From Pseudorhodoferax aquiterrae (lineage in GTDB: Bacteria > Pseudomonadota > Gammaproteobacteria > Burkholderiales > Burkholderiaceae_C), in the NCBI RefSeq assembly GCF_014652235.1, contig NZ_BMYK01000002.1:1-64000 (forward strand): 64,000 bases of DNA, written 5' to 3'. Both the position numbers and the translations under genes were made by a program. Every line of letters starts with the position of its first letter. The first letter of the stretch is position 1. Shown here piece by piece: positions 10,896-18,968 of this stretch. The notes below the pieces were generated by a model that saw nothing but the letters and a program-made list of their open reading frames with translations, made no database searches and had not been told where the DNA came from.

Positions 10896-11794
10896 AAACC
10901 GCCTCCTTCTTCAAGCACCCCTGGACCGTGGGCAGCGCCCGCGTGCTGCTGACCCTGCTCGTGACGGCTGCCGCCATCTGGGCGGGCCTGCGGCTGTGGG
11001 ACCACTACGAGGTCGCGCCCTGGACGCGCGACGGCCGCGTGCGCGCCAACATCGTGCAGATCGCGCCCGACGTCTCCGGCCTGGTCACGGCCGTGCCGGT
11101 CGCCGACAACCAGGCCGTGGCCAGCGGCACGCTGCTGTTCGAAGTCGACCGTGCGCGCTTTCTGCTCGCGCTGCGCCAGGCCCAGGCGGCGCTGGGCGCG
11201 CAGCAGGTCGCGCTGTCGCAGGCCCGGCGCGAGGACGCGCGCAACCAGGCGCTCGGCAACCTGGTCTCGCAGGAGGTGCGCGAGCAGACCCGCATGCGCG
11301 TCGAGCAGGCCCAGGCCGGCGTGGCGCAGGCCACCGTCACGCGCGACACCGCGCAGCTGAACCTCTCGCGCGCCGAGGTGCGGGCCCCGGTCGGCGGCCT
11401 GGTCACCAACCTGGACCTGCGCCAGGGCAGCTACGCCACGGCCGGCCGGCCGGCGCTGGCGCTGGTCGATGCGGCCTCACTCTATGTCGAGGGCTACTTC
11501 GAAGAGACCAAGCTGCCGCGCATTCACATCGGCGACCGCGTGCGCGTGACGCCCATGAGCGGCGGCGTGCTGGGCGGCACGGTGGAGAGCCTGTCGGCCG
11601 GCATCGCCGACCGCGACCGCTCCACCAGCGCCAACCTGCTGCCCAGCGTGACGCCCACCTTCAACTGGGTGCGCCTGGCCCAGCGCGTGCCGGTGCGCGT
11701 GCGGCTGGACCCGCTGCCCGAGGGCACGCGCCTGGTGGCCGGCCAGACCGTGACGGTGCAGGTGGTCGAGGCCGCCGCGGCGCCCAGGAGCTGA
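10892..11794 (+). CDS. HlyD family periplasmic adaptor (AaeA-like)
   Basis: A 300-residue membrane-fusion protein. There is one N-terminal membrane anchor at about residues 14-34 and a DGRVRANIVQIAPDVSGLV lipoyl-domain half. A coiled-coil hairpin with heptad-like Ala/Gln/Arg content follows (about 90-150). The second lipoyl half begins at RAPVGGLV, and the protein ends with a beta-barrel domain. It links the FUSC inner-membrane pump to the outer-membrane channel. Its start overlaps the DUF1656 stop. Confidence 0.9.
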   Translation: MKTASFFKHPWTVGSARVLLTLLVTAAAIWAGLRLWDHYEVAPWTRDGRVRANIVQIAPDVSGLVTAVPVADNQAVASGTLLFEVDRARFLLALRQAQAALGAQQVALSQARREDARNQALGNLVSQEVREQTRMRVEQAQAGVAQATVTRDTAQLNLSRAEVRAPVGGLVTNLDLRQGSYATAGRPALALVDAASLYVEGYFEETKLPRIHIGDRVRVTPMSGGVLGGTVESLSAGIADRDRSTSANLLPSVTPTFNWVRLAQRVPVRVRLDPLPEGTRLVAGQTVTVQVVEAAAAPRS

Positions 11795-11796
11795 GC

Positions 11797-13215
11797 ATGC
11801 TGCGCCAACTCACCCCGCTCGCGCTCGCTCTGGCCCTGGCCGCCTGCAGCACGGCCCCGGTCGGCCCCGACTACCACCAGCCGCCCGAGGCGCTGGCCAG
11901 CCAGCCTGCCGCGGCCCTGCCCTTCGCGGGCGCCCAGGCCGCGCCGTTCTCGGCCGAGCCGCTGCCGCAGGACTGGTGGCGGCTGTGGCACGACCCCGTA
12001 GTCGACCGGCTGGTGGGCCAGGCGCTCACGCACAACACCGACCTGCGCCAGGCCGTGGCCAACCTGGAGCGCATGCAGGCCGTCGAGATGGAAGTCGGCG
12101 GCGCCACCAAGCCCGCCATCGGCCTCCGCGGCGGCCCCTCCTACGGCCACGTCTCGGGCCTGTCGCTGCTGCAGAAGGACCATGTTCCGCCCAACGCCGT
12201 GCACTACAGCGCCAATGCCGCGCTGTCCTACCAGGTCGACTGGGTGGGCCAGATCCGCCGCGCGGTCGAGGCGGCCGAGGCCGGCACGGCCGGCGCACAG
12301 GCCGCCGTGGACCTCGTGCGCGTGAACGTGGCCGCCGCCACGGCCCGGGCCTACGCCCAGGCCTGCACCAGCGGCTTGCGGCTGCAGGCCGCGCGCAAGT
12401 CGGTGGAACTGCAACGCGAGGCGCTCGGCGTGACCGAGCGGCTGCAGCAAGCCGGCCGCGCCGGCAGCATCGACGCCGCGCGCGCCCGCGCCCAGCTGCA
12501 GCAGTTGAACGCGGCCTTGCCGCCGCTGCAGGCCGAGCGCCAGGGCGCGCTGTACCGGCTCGCCACGCTGACGGGCGCCTTGCCGCAGGACGTCCCCAAG
12601 GATGTGGCCAGCTGCGAGACGCCGCCGCAGGTGGCAGGCGCGATCCCGGTGGGTGACGGCGCCGCCCTGCTGCGGCGCCGGCCCGACATCCGCCAGGCCG
12701 AGCGCGCGCTGGCCGAGGCCACGGTGCGCATCGGCGTGGCCATCGGCGACCTGTACCCCAAGGTCACGCTGGGCCTGTCGGCCGGCTCGGTCGGCGCGGC
12801 CTCGGGCTTCGCGCGCGGCGACACCTTCAGCTGGAGCCTGGGCCCGCTGATTTCCTGGACCGTGCCCAACACCGGCGTGGCCCAGGCCCGCATCGCCCAG
12901 GCCGAGGCCGGCACGCGTGCGGCCCTGGCCCGCTTCGACGGCACCGTGCTGACGGCGCTGCGCGAGACCGAGACGGCCCTCGTGGTCTACGCGCGCGAGC
13001 TCGACCGCCATGCGGCCCTGCAGGCCGCGCGCGACGACAGCGCGAGCGTGGCAGCGCAGGCGCGCCAGCTCTACCAGAACGGCAAGACCGGCTACCTCGA
13101 CGCCTTGGACGCCGAGCGCGTGATGGCGGCCAGCGAAGCGGCGCTCGCGGCTTCGGATGCGCAGCTGGCGGACGACCAGATCGGTGTGTTCCTGGCGTTG
13201 GGCGGGGGGTGGTGA
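11797..13215 (+). CDS. NodT family outer-membrane efflux lipoprotein
   Basis: A 472-residue outer-membrane channel of the TolC/OprM class. The signal peptide carries a lipobox LAAC with the acylated cysteine at residue 17, followed by the usual VGPDYHQPP stretch. Two OEP domains follow, with long alpha-helical hairpins, and the RRPDIRQAERALAEATVRIGVA motif near residue 290 is diagnostic. It starts 2 bases after the HlyD stop and completes a four-component exporter. A long open frame beginning at 10996 reads into this gene but is not its start. Confidence 0.9.
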   Translation: MLRQLTPLALALALAACSTAPVGPDYHQPPEALASQPAAALPFAGAQAAPFSAEPLPQDWWRLWHDPVVDRLVGQALTHNTDLRQAVANLERMQAVEMEVGGATKPAIGLRGGPSYGHVSGLSLLQKDHVPPNAVHYSANAALSYQVDWVGQIRRAVEAAEAGTAGAQAAVDLVRVNVAAATARAYAQACTSGLRLQAARKSVELQREALGVTERLQQAGRAGSIDAARARAQLQQLNAALPPLQAERQGALYRLATLTGALPQDVPKDVASCETPPQVAGAIPVGDGAALLRRRPDIRQAERALAEATVRIGVAIGDLYPKVTLGLSAGSVGAASGFARGDTFSWSLGPLISWTVPNTGVAQARIAQAEAGTRAALARFDGTVLTALRETETALVVYARELDRHAALQAARDDSASVAAQARQLYQNGKTGYLDALDAERVMAASEAALAASDAQLADDQIGVFLALGGGW

Positions 13216-13252
13216 GCGGTCAGTCTCGGGCCATTTGACGACAGCCGCTGGC

Positions 13253-13285
13253 GGCTCCAAAATGGATCACATCCGTTTTGGAGCC
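13253..13285 (+). promoter_or_regulatory. Long dyad operator overlapping the toxin-antitoxin ribosome binding site
   Basis: Perfect 10-base arms GGCTCCAAAA (13253-13262) and TTTTGGAGCC (13276-13285) enclose an inner GGAT/ATCC dyad around a CAC centre. The right arm holds the only Shine-Dalgarno-like GGAG before the antitoxin ATG at 13288. It is therefore a likely operator for the RHH antitoxin, and in RNA a hairpin that could hide the ribosome binding site. Confidence 0.65.
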
Positions 13286-13287
13286 GT

Positions 13288-13578
13288 ATGCCAAATCTTT
13301 CCATCAAGGACGTGCCCGACGCCTGGGCCGAAGCACTGCGCCAGCGTGCTGCGGGCAACCACCGCTCGTTGCAGGGCGAGCTGATGGCCATTCTGGAGGC
13401 CGCCGTGATGGGCACCACACCAGCAGCCACGCTGCGTACGGCAATGCCGACCGGTCATGTCCAGGGATGGAAGACGGTCGCCCAGATCGGGGCCGAACTG
13501 GACGCCAAGTACCCGACCCCTGTCACCGGCGTCCCGCTGGGCGTTGACATCATCCGGGCGGAGCGGGACGCCCGGTGA
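13288..13578 (+). CDS. FitA-like ribbon-helix-helix antitoxin
   Basis: A 96-residue protein. The first 40 residues (PNLSIKDVP...AWAEALRQRAAGNHRS...ELMAILEAA) form an Arc/MetJ-type RHH DNA-binding domain of the FitA group. The C-terminal tail, rich in Asp and Glu, would bind and block the toxin. It overlaps the toxin start by four bases (GTGA), the normal antitoxin-first arrangement. It probably binds the dyad at 13253-13285 as a complex with the toxin. Confidence 0.8.
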   Translation: MPNLSIKDVPDAWAEALRQRAAGNHRSLQGELMAILEAAVMGTTPAATLRTAMPTGHVQGWKTVAQIGAELDAKYPTPVTGVPLGVDIIRAERDAR

Positions 13579-14012
13579 GCGCGCCACCACCGCCCTACGT
13601 GGCGGAGCCACCAGCCCATTACCTTGTGCAACCGCCACTCGTGGTGGACTGCAGCGTGGTGGCCGGCCGGGTATTCCAGGAAGCGTGGAAAGCGCAGGCG
13701 CAGGTCGCCATGGATGGCCGGACACTGCATGCGCCACACCTTCTGAACCTCGAGATTGCGAGCGTGGCACTCAAGAAGCACAGGCAGGGGCACGCGGAGA
13801 TGGTGCAGGACGGCTTGGCTGCCTTCGGCCAACTGCGGATCACGCTGCACACCGTTCCGCCGGCGCTGGTACTGGACCTCGCAGTCCGCTACCAGCTCAG
13901 CGCTTACGACGCCGCCTACCTCTGGCTGGCCGCAGAGCTCAAGGCGCCGCTCGCCACCTTTGACGCGAAGCTGGGCGCGGCCGCCCAGACGCACCTCGCC
14001 AGCCTGGACTGA
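13575..14012 (+). CDS. VapC/FitB-type PIN-domain toxin
   Basis: A 145-residue PIN ribonuclease. The acidic metal-binding residues are visible: Asp in VVDCSVV near residue 25, Glu in LNLEIASV near residue 60, Asp in SAYDAAYLWLA near residue 113, and Asp in LATFDAKL near residue 129. Such toxins cleave tRNA or rRNA until neutralised by the partner. It starts with GTG coupled to the antitoxin stop. About 18 residues precede the usual PIN beginning and may be an extension. It abuts the convergent XRE gene with no spacer. Confidence 0.83.
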   Translation: MSAPPPPYVAEPPAHYLVQPPLVVDCSVVAGRVFQEAWKAQAQVAMDGRTLHAPHLLNLEIASVALKKHRQGHAEMVQDGLAAFGQLRITLHTVPPALVLDLAVRYQLSAYDAAYLWLAAELKAPLATFDAKLGAAAQTHLASLD

Positions 14013-14837
14013 TCAGGCTTTCAACGCCGCGAGCGCCTGCGCCGTCGCCGCATCGGCCGGAAAGAACGACTCCACCGCCAACTCCTGCAAGGTCACGTCC
14101 ACCGGCGTGCCGAAGATCGTCGTGGTGCTGATGAAGCTCAGCACGCCGGCATCGGTGCGCAGCTGGAACGGCACGACCACGCTGGACAACTCGCCGCCGC
14201 CCGCCGTTGCGGCGTGGCCGGCATCGCCGACCGGGTAGGCCGCCAGTTCGTCGTGCAGCGCCTGCAGCACCGCATCGCCCGTGGCCGCGATCTGCTGTTG
14301 CAGCCGCTCCAGCAGGTGGGCGCGCCACTGCGCGAGGTTGGCGATGCGGCTGGCCAGGCCCTGCGGATGCAGCGACAGGCGCAGCACATTGACGGGCGGC
14401 TGCAGCAGCTCGGGCGCCGCGCCCGCCATCAGCAAGGGCACGATGGCATTGGCCGCAACCAGCTGCCAGTGCCGGTCCACCGCCAATGCGGGATAGGGTT
14501 CGTGCCCCTTGAGCACGAGGTCCACGGCGCGGCGCGCCGCGGCCAGTGCCGGGTCGTCCAGCCCGCGCTGGCGGTACATGGGCGCGAAACCGGCCGCCAC
14601 CAGCAGCGCATTGCGCTCGCGCAACGGCACCTCCAGCCGCTCGGCCAGGCGCAGCACCATCTCGCGGCTGGGCGTGGCGCGGCCGGTCTCCACGTAGCTC
14701 AGGTGGCGCGTGGAGATCTCGGCCTCGTTGGCCAGGTCCAGCTGGCTCATGCGCCGGCGCTGGCGCCAGTGGCGCAGGTGCAGGCCGAACGGGTCGCGGG
14801 CGCCGGGCTGGCGCAGGGAGTGGGCAGGGCTGGACAT
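14013..14837 (-). CDS. XRE family regulator with MmyB-like ligand domain
   Basis: A 274-residue protein. An N-terminal helix-turn-helix (FGLHLRHWRQRRRMSQLDLAN...STRHLSYVETGRATPS) covers about residues 17-60. A long C-terminal region follows with the WQLVAANAIVPLLM and VNVLRLSLHPQGL motifs of the MmyB-type ligand-binding domain. It is probably a repressor that senses a small, possibly lipophilic ligand. It is divergent from the small membrane protein at 14971, which is its most likely target. I start at ATG 14837, since upstream in-frame ATGs add unrelated residues. Confidence 0.85.
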   Translation of the reverse strand: MSSPAHSLRQPGARDPFGLHLRHWRQRRRMSQLDLANEAEISTRHLSYVETGRATPSREMVLRLAERLEVPLRERNALLVAAGFAPMYRQRGLDDPALAAARRAVDLVLKGHEPYPALAVDRHWQLVAANAIVPLLMAGAAPELLQPPVNVLRLSLHPQGLASRIANLAQWRAHLLERLQQQIAATGDAVLQALHDELAAYPVGDAGHAATAGGGELSSVVVPFQLRTDAGVLSFISTTTIFGTPVDVTLQELAVESFFPADAATAQALAALKA

Positions 14838-14970
14838 GGCACCGATTCTGGCGCCAGGGCCGAGCGCGGCCATGACCTGCGAGGTCATGGCTTCGCAGCG
14901 CGGGCTGCGGAACCATGCGCTCCAACGCCAGGGAATGGTTCCAGGGCGTGCAACACCACGGAGTCCCGCC

Positions 14971-15393
14971 ATGTCCTCGTTCTTCGCCTCGCCCCGTTTC
15001 CTGTCCCGCGTGATGTGGGTCGACGCCCTCTCCTGCGCCGCCACGGGCGTCCTGCAGGTCGGCTTCACCGACGCGCTGGCCCGGCTCACCGGCCTGCCCG
15101 GCGGCCTGCTGCTCTCCACCGGCCTGTTCCTGCTGGCCTATGCCGCGGCGGCCGCCGCGATGGCCCGACGCGCTGCGCCGCCGCGCACGCTGATCGGCCT
15201 GGTGGCCATCGGCAACTTCGGCTGGGCCGCGGCCTGCGCCGCGCTGCTGGCCAGCGGGCTGTTCGCGGTCACGGCGCTGGGCACGGCCTGGGTCGTTGCC
15301 CAGGCCGTGACCGTGGTGCTGCTGGCCGAGGCGCAATGGATGGGCCTGCGCGCCACGCGCCAGCCGCGCGCCGGCCTCGCCACGTCGGCCTGA
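14971..15393 (+). CDS. Small integral membrane protein, 140 residues
   Basis: Four hydrophobic helices are evident (about residues 12-32, 42-62, 72-92 and 97-117) with short loops and no catalytic motif. The family often sits beside MmyB-type XRE regulators, as here, which suggests regulation by the divergent gene. ATG 14971 follows a GGAG at 14960-14963. The function is unknown. Confidence 0.65.
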   Translation: MSSFFASPRFLSRVMWVDALSCAATGVLQVGFTDALARLTGLPGGLLLSTGLFLLAYAAAAAAMARRAAPPRTLIGLVAIGNFGWAAACAALLASGLFAVTALGTAWVVAQAVTVVLLAEAQWMGLRATRQPRAGLATSA

Positions 15394-15445
15394 ACCGGTA
15401 CCCCTCCCCTGGGGCAGGGGAGTCGAATGGGCACAATGGCTCGCC

Positions 15446-17041
15446 ATGAGCGCCACGCCCCTGCCCCATAACCCGTCGATCTGGGCCACGCTGCGCTACC
15501 CACAGTTCCGCGCCCTGTGGAGCAGCGGCGGCATCTACTTCATCGGCAACGCCATGCAGACCATGGCCGGCGCCTGGATGATGGTGGAGCTGACCGGCTC
15601 GTCCTTCCTCGCCGCCCTGGTCCAGACGGCCGTGTTCCTGCCCATGTTCCTGCTGTCGCTGCCGGCCGGTGTGCTGGCCGACATCACGGACCGCCGCCGC
15701 CTGATCCTTACGGCCCTGGTGGTGCAGGCCGTCGCCGGCACGCTGATGGCCGTGCTGCTGCTGGCCGGCATCGGGGGGCCCGGCACGCTGCTGTTCATGA
15801 TCTTCGTGGCCGGCTGCTGCACGGCGCTGCTGTCGCCGGCCTGGAACTCCACCATCGCCGATTCGGTCACGCGCGCCGATCTGCCCCAGGCCATCACCTG
15901 CGTGTCCATCGCCTACAACGCGGCGCGCGCGGTCGGCCCGGCCCTGGCCGGCCTGGTCTTCACGGCCGTCGGAGGCGCCTGGAACTTCGCGCTGGCGGTC
16001 GTCGCCGTGGTGGTCATGGCGCTCGCGATCCGCCGCTACCCGCCCAAGCCGCATCCACCCTCGCGGCTGCCGGCCGAGCGGCTGTGGGGCGGCATGATGG
16101 CCGCGCTGCGCTTCGCCTGGCATTCGCAAACCGTGCTGGCCCAGCTGGTGCGCACCGTGGCCTACAGCGGCGCGGGCTCGGCGCTGTGGGCGCTGCTGCC
16201 CACCATCGGCGCGCAGAAGCTGGGCCTGGGCGCCACGGGCTACGGCATGCTGATGGGCTGCCTGGGCACGGGCGCCGTGCTGATCGGCCTGGTCGTGGGC
16301 CAGCTGCGCCACCGCGTGGGTCTGGAAAAGCTGGTCGCCATCGGCTGCGTGGTCTACGCCGTGGTCAACCTGATCGCGGCCTTCGCGCCCTGGCCGGCCC
16401 TGGTCTACCTCGCGCTCGTGGCCGGCGGCGCGGCCTGGATGGCGGTGATGTCCACCTTCAACACCGCGACGCAGACCAGCGTGCCGCCCTGGGTGCGCTC
16501 GCGCGCGGTGGCCATGCACACGCTGTGCGCGCTGGGCTCGTTCGCGCTGGGCTCGGCCTTCTGGGGCGCCATGGCCGACATCGCAGGCCTGACCTTCACG
16601 CTGGTCGTGGCCGCGGCCGCCATGGCCGCGGGCCTGCTGCTGGGCAAGCCGTTTCCGCTGCGCATGGGCGAGGCCCAGGAGGTCACGCAGACCACGCCCT
16701 GGGACGAGCTCTACGTGTCCAAGGAGCCCGCGCCCGAGGCCGGGCCCGTGGCCATCGAGATCGGCTACCGCATCCGCGCCGAAGACGCCAGCGCCTTCCT
16801 GGAGGCCACCAGCCTGCTGCGCGCCCACCGCAAGCGCGATGGCGCGACCTTCTGGCGCGTCTACCGCGACCTGGCCGACCCCTCGCGCTACGTGGAGCGC
16901 TTCATCGTGAGCTCCTGGGCCGACTACCTGCACCAGCGCGCGCGCCACACGCAGGCCGACCACGAACTGGAAGCCCAGGTGCGCGCCTTCGTGCTGCCCG
17001 GCGAGGCGGTGGAGATGAAGCACTACCTGGCCGAAGCATGA
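15446..17041 (+). CDS. MFS transporter (EntS/MFS_3 type) with C-terminal ABM-like domain
   Basis: A 531-residue protein. Residues about 10-410 form a major facilitator of the MFS_3 group, with ADITDRRRL as the conserved loop. This group includes the enterobactin exporter EntS. The last ~115 residues (EIGYRIRAEDASAFLEATSLLR...FWRVYRDLADPSRYVERFIVSSWADYLHQ) look like a soluble ferredoxin-like domain of the antibiotic-biosynthesis-monooxygenase type, known as a fusion in this group. The stop overlaps the next start by ATGA. The substrate is unknown. Confidence 0.82.
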   Translation: MSATPLPHNPSIWATLRYPQFRALWSSGGIYFIGNAMQTMAGAWMMVELTGSSFLAALVQTAVFLPMFLLSLPAGVLADITDRRRLILTALVVQAVAGTLMAVLLLAGIGGPGTLLFMIFVAGCCTALLSPAWNSTIADSVTRADLPQAITCVSIAYNAARAVGPALAGLVFTAVGGAWNFALAVVAVVVMALAIRRYPPKPHPPSRLPAERLWGGMMAALRFAWHSQTVLAQLVRTVAYSGAGSALWALLPTIGAQKLGLGATGYGMLMGCLGTGAVLIGLVVGQLRHRVGLEKLVAIGCVVYAVVNLIAAFAPWPALVYLALVAGGAAWMAVMSTFNTATQTSVPPWVRSRAVAMHTLCALGSFALGSAFWGAMADIAGLTFTLVVAAAAMAAGLLLGKPFPLRMGEAQEVTQTTPWDELYVSKEPAPEAGPVAIEIGYRIRAEDASAFLEATSLLRAHRKRDGATFWRVYRDLADPSRYVERFIVSSWADYLHQRARHTQADHELEAQVRAFVLPGEAVEMKHYLAEA

Positions 17042-17970
17042 GGTTCATCGACGCGGGCGCCGTGCATGCGGCCCTGCCCTTCCCCCACCTGATCGCCACG
17101 CTGCGCCAGGCCTTCGCCACGCCCTGCCAGGTGCCGCTGCGCCACACCCACGCGGTCGAGGATCGCTTCACCTCGTTGATCATGCCGGCCTGGACCGCGC
17201 GCCACTACGGCGTGAAGGTCATCAACATCGCGCCCGGCAATGCCGCGCTGGGCCTTCCCGGCCTGCATGCGAGCTACCTGCTGCACGACGCGGCCACGGG
17301 CGTGCCGCTGGCCCTGCTCGACGGCGACGCGATCACGGCGCGCCGCACGGTGGCGGCCTCGGCACTGGCCGCGTCCTACCTCGCGCGTGAGGATGCGCAG
17401 CACCTGCTCGTGGTCGGCGCGGGCCGGCTCGCGCGGCTGCTGCCTACGGCCTTCGCGGCCGTGCGGACCATCCGCCGCGTGACGGTCTGGGCGCGCTCGG
17501 CGCCGCAGGCCACGGCGCTGGCCGCCCGCCTGCGCGAGGATGGCTTCGACGCGCTGGCCGCGCACGACCTGGCCACCGCCTGCGCGAGCGCCGACATCGT
17601 GAGCTGCGCCACGCTGGCCACCGCGCCCGTGGTGCAGGGCGCCTGGCTCGCGCCGGGCAGCCACCTGGACCTGATCGGCAGCTTCTCGCCCCAGATGTGC
17701 GAGGCCGACGACGCCTGCTTCGCGGGCGCCGGGCTGTGGGTCGACACCGCCGAGGCACTGCAGAAAAGCGGCGACCTGCTGGGCCCGCTCGCGCGCGGCG
17801 TGGTCCGCGCCGAGGACGTGCGCGGCACGCTTTCCGATCTCGTGACGGGCGCCGCCCGGGGCCGTAGCTCGGAGGCCGAGCGCACCGTGTTCAAGGCCGT
17901 CGGCACAGCCCTCGAAGACCTCGCAGCGGCGGTTGCCGTCTTCGAGGCCGAGGCTACGCGTCGACCTTGA
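17038..17970 (+). CDS. Ornithine cyclodeaminase / mu-crystallin family reductase
   Basis: A 310-residue NAD(P)-dependent enzyme. It has GVKVINIAPGN near residue 60, a DGDAITARRTVAASALAA core near residue 100, and a Rossmann motif VVGAGRLARLL near residue 125. Members act as ornithine cyclodeaminases, alanine dehydrogenases or delta-1-pyrroline-2-carboxylate reductases. The last of these fits best by appearance, but this is not certain. It is coupled to the MFS exporter and overlaps the convergent Bug receptor gene by 17 bases at its 3' end. Confidence 0.8.
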   Translation: MRFIDAGAVHAALPFPHLIATLRQAFATPCQVPLRHTHAVEDRFTSLIMPAWTARHYGVKVINIAPGNAALGLPGLHASYLLHDAATGVPLALLDGDAITARRTVAASALAASYLAREDAQHLLVVGAGRLARLLPTAFAAVRTIRRVTVWARSAPQATALAARLREDGFDALAAHDLATACASADIVSCATLATAPVVQGAWLAPGSHLDLIGSFSPQMCEADDACFAGAGLWVDTAEALQKSGDLLGPLARGVVRAEDVRGTLSDLVTGAARGRSSEAERTVFKAVGTALEDLAAAVAVFEAEATRRP

Positions 17971-18931
17971 CCTTGCCCTCGCGCACCACCTTGCCCCACT
18001 TGGCGGTCTCGCTGGCGATGAACTGCGTGAACTTCTCGCGCGTGCCGCCGCCGTCTTCCGCGCCGTAGGTGTCCAGCCGCTCCTGCACGTCGGGCATGGC
18101 CAGCACGGTGTTGACGTCGCGGTTGACCTTGTCGGCGATCGGCGTGGGCAGCTTGCCGGGGCCGACCAGGCCATACCAGGTGGTGGCCTCGAAGCCCTCG
18201 AAGCCCTGCTCCTGCATGGTCGGCACACCGGGGTGGCCCTTGGCGCGGCGCGTGCGCGTCTGCGCCACGGCCACCACCTTGCCGCTCTTCACATGCGGCG
18301 TGGCGGCCGTCATGGTCTCGAAGCTGTACTGGATCTGGTTGCCCATGAGGTCGGCCAGCAGCGGGCCGCTGCCCTTGTAGGGCACGTGCATGGCGTCCAG
18401 ACCGCCCTGCAGCTTGAACATCTCCAGCGCCAGGTGCTGGGCCGAGCCGGCGCCGGCCGAGCCGAAGCTGACCTTGCCGGGTTCGGCCTTGCACAGCGCC
18501 ACGATGTCCTTGAGCGCCGTGGCCTTCTGGCCCGGGCCGGCGATCAGCAGGTTGGGCGTCACGCCCACCATCACGATGGGCACGAAGTCGCGCTGCACGT
18601 CGTAGCGCAGCTTGGGCTGCAGGCTGGGCGCCAGCGCATGGCTGTTGATGTGGGCCATCAGCAGCGTGCTGCCGTCGCTGGGCTGCTGCGCCACGTATTC
18701 GGCCGCCAGCACGCCGGCCACGCCGGGCTTGTTCTCCACGATGACCGACTGGCCCCACAGGGCCGTGAGCTTTTGCGCCACCACGCGGGCCAGCGCGTCG
18801 GTGCCGCCGCCGGGCGGAAAGCCCACGACGATGCGGACCGGGCCCGAGGGCCAGTCCTGCGCGAACAGGGAGGGGGCGCCGAGCGAGGCCGCTGCGGCGC
18901 CCACGGCCTGGATCAGGGAACGTCTTTTCAT
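17954..18931 (-). CDS. Bug family tripartite tricarboxylate transporter receptor
   Basis: A 325-residue periplasmic solute-binding protein. The Tat-like signal begins MKRRSLIQAVG and ends near the ALFAQ-type site (SLFAQ, residue 25). The Bug pattern follows: WPSGPVRIVVGFPPGGGTD, the PGKVSFGSAGAGSAQHLA segment and HVPYKGSGPLLADL. It would bind a carboxylate for TctAB-type import, but no TctA or TctB gene is in the window, as is common for the large orphan Bug sets of Burkholderiales. It lies 37 bases downstream of the aminotransferase gene and is probably cotranscribed with it. Confidence 0.88.
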   Translation of the reverse strand: MKRRSLIQAVGAAAASLGAPSLFAQDWPSGPVRIVVGFPPGGGTDALARVVAQKLTALWGQSVIVENKPGVAGVLAAEYVAQQPSDGSTLLMAHINSHALAPSLQPKLRYDVQRDFVPIVMVGVTPNLLIAGPGQKATALKDIVALCKAEPGKVSFGSAGAGSAQHLALEMFKLQGGLDAMHVPYKGSGPLLADLMGNQIQYSFETMTAATPHVKSGKVVAVAQTRTRRAKGHPGVPTMQEQGFEGFEATTWYGLVGPGKLPTPIADKVNRDVNTVLAMPDVQERLDTYGAEDGGGTREKFTQFIASETAKWGKVVREGKVKVDA

Positions 18932-18968
18932 CGCTTGTCTCCGGTGGTGTCGGGATGCCGTGGACGCT

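Noticed and set aside
10996-11796. The upstream 267 codons of the open frame that reads into the outer-membrane efflux gene
   Set aside because: They overlap the HlyD gene in another frame and are Arg/Gly-rich. The true gene starts at 11797 with a lipoprotein signal.
15404-15422. CTCCCCT-GGGGC-AGGGGAG hairpin as terminator
   Set aside because: A perfect stem but no T run follows it; with only 24 bases to the MFS start it could equally affect translation. Not strong enough to list.
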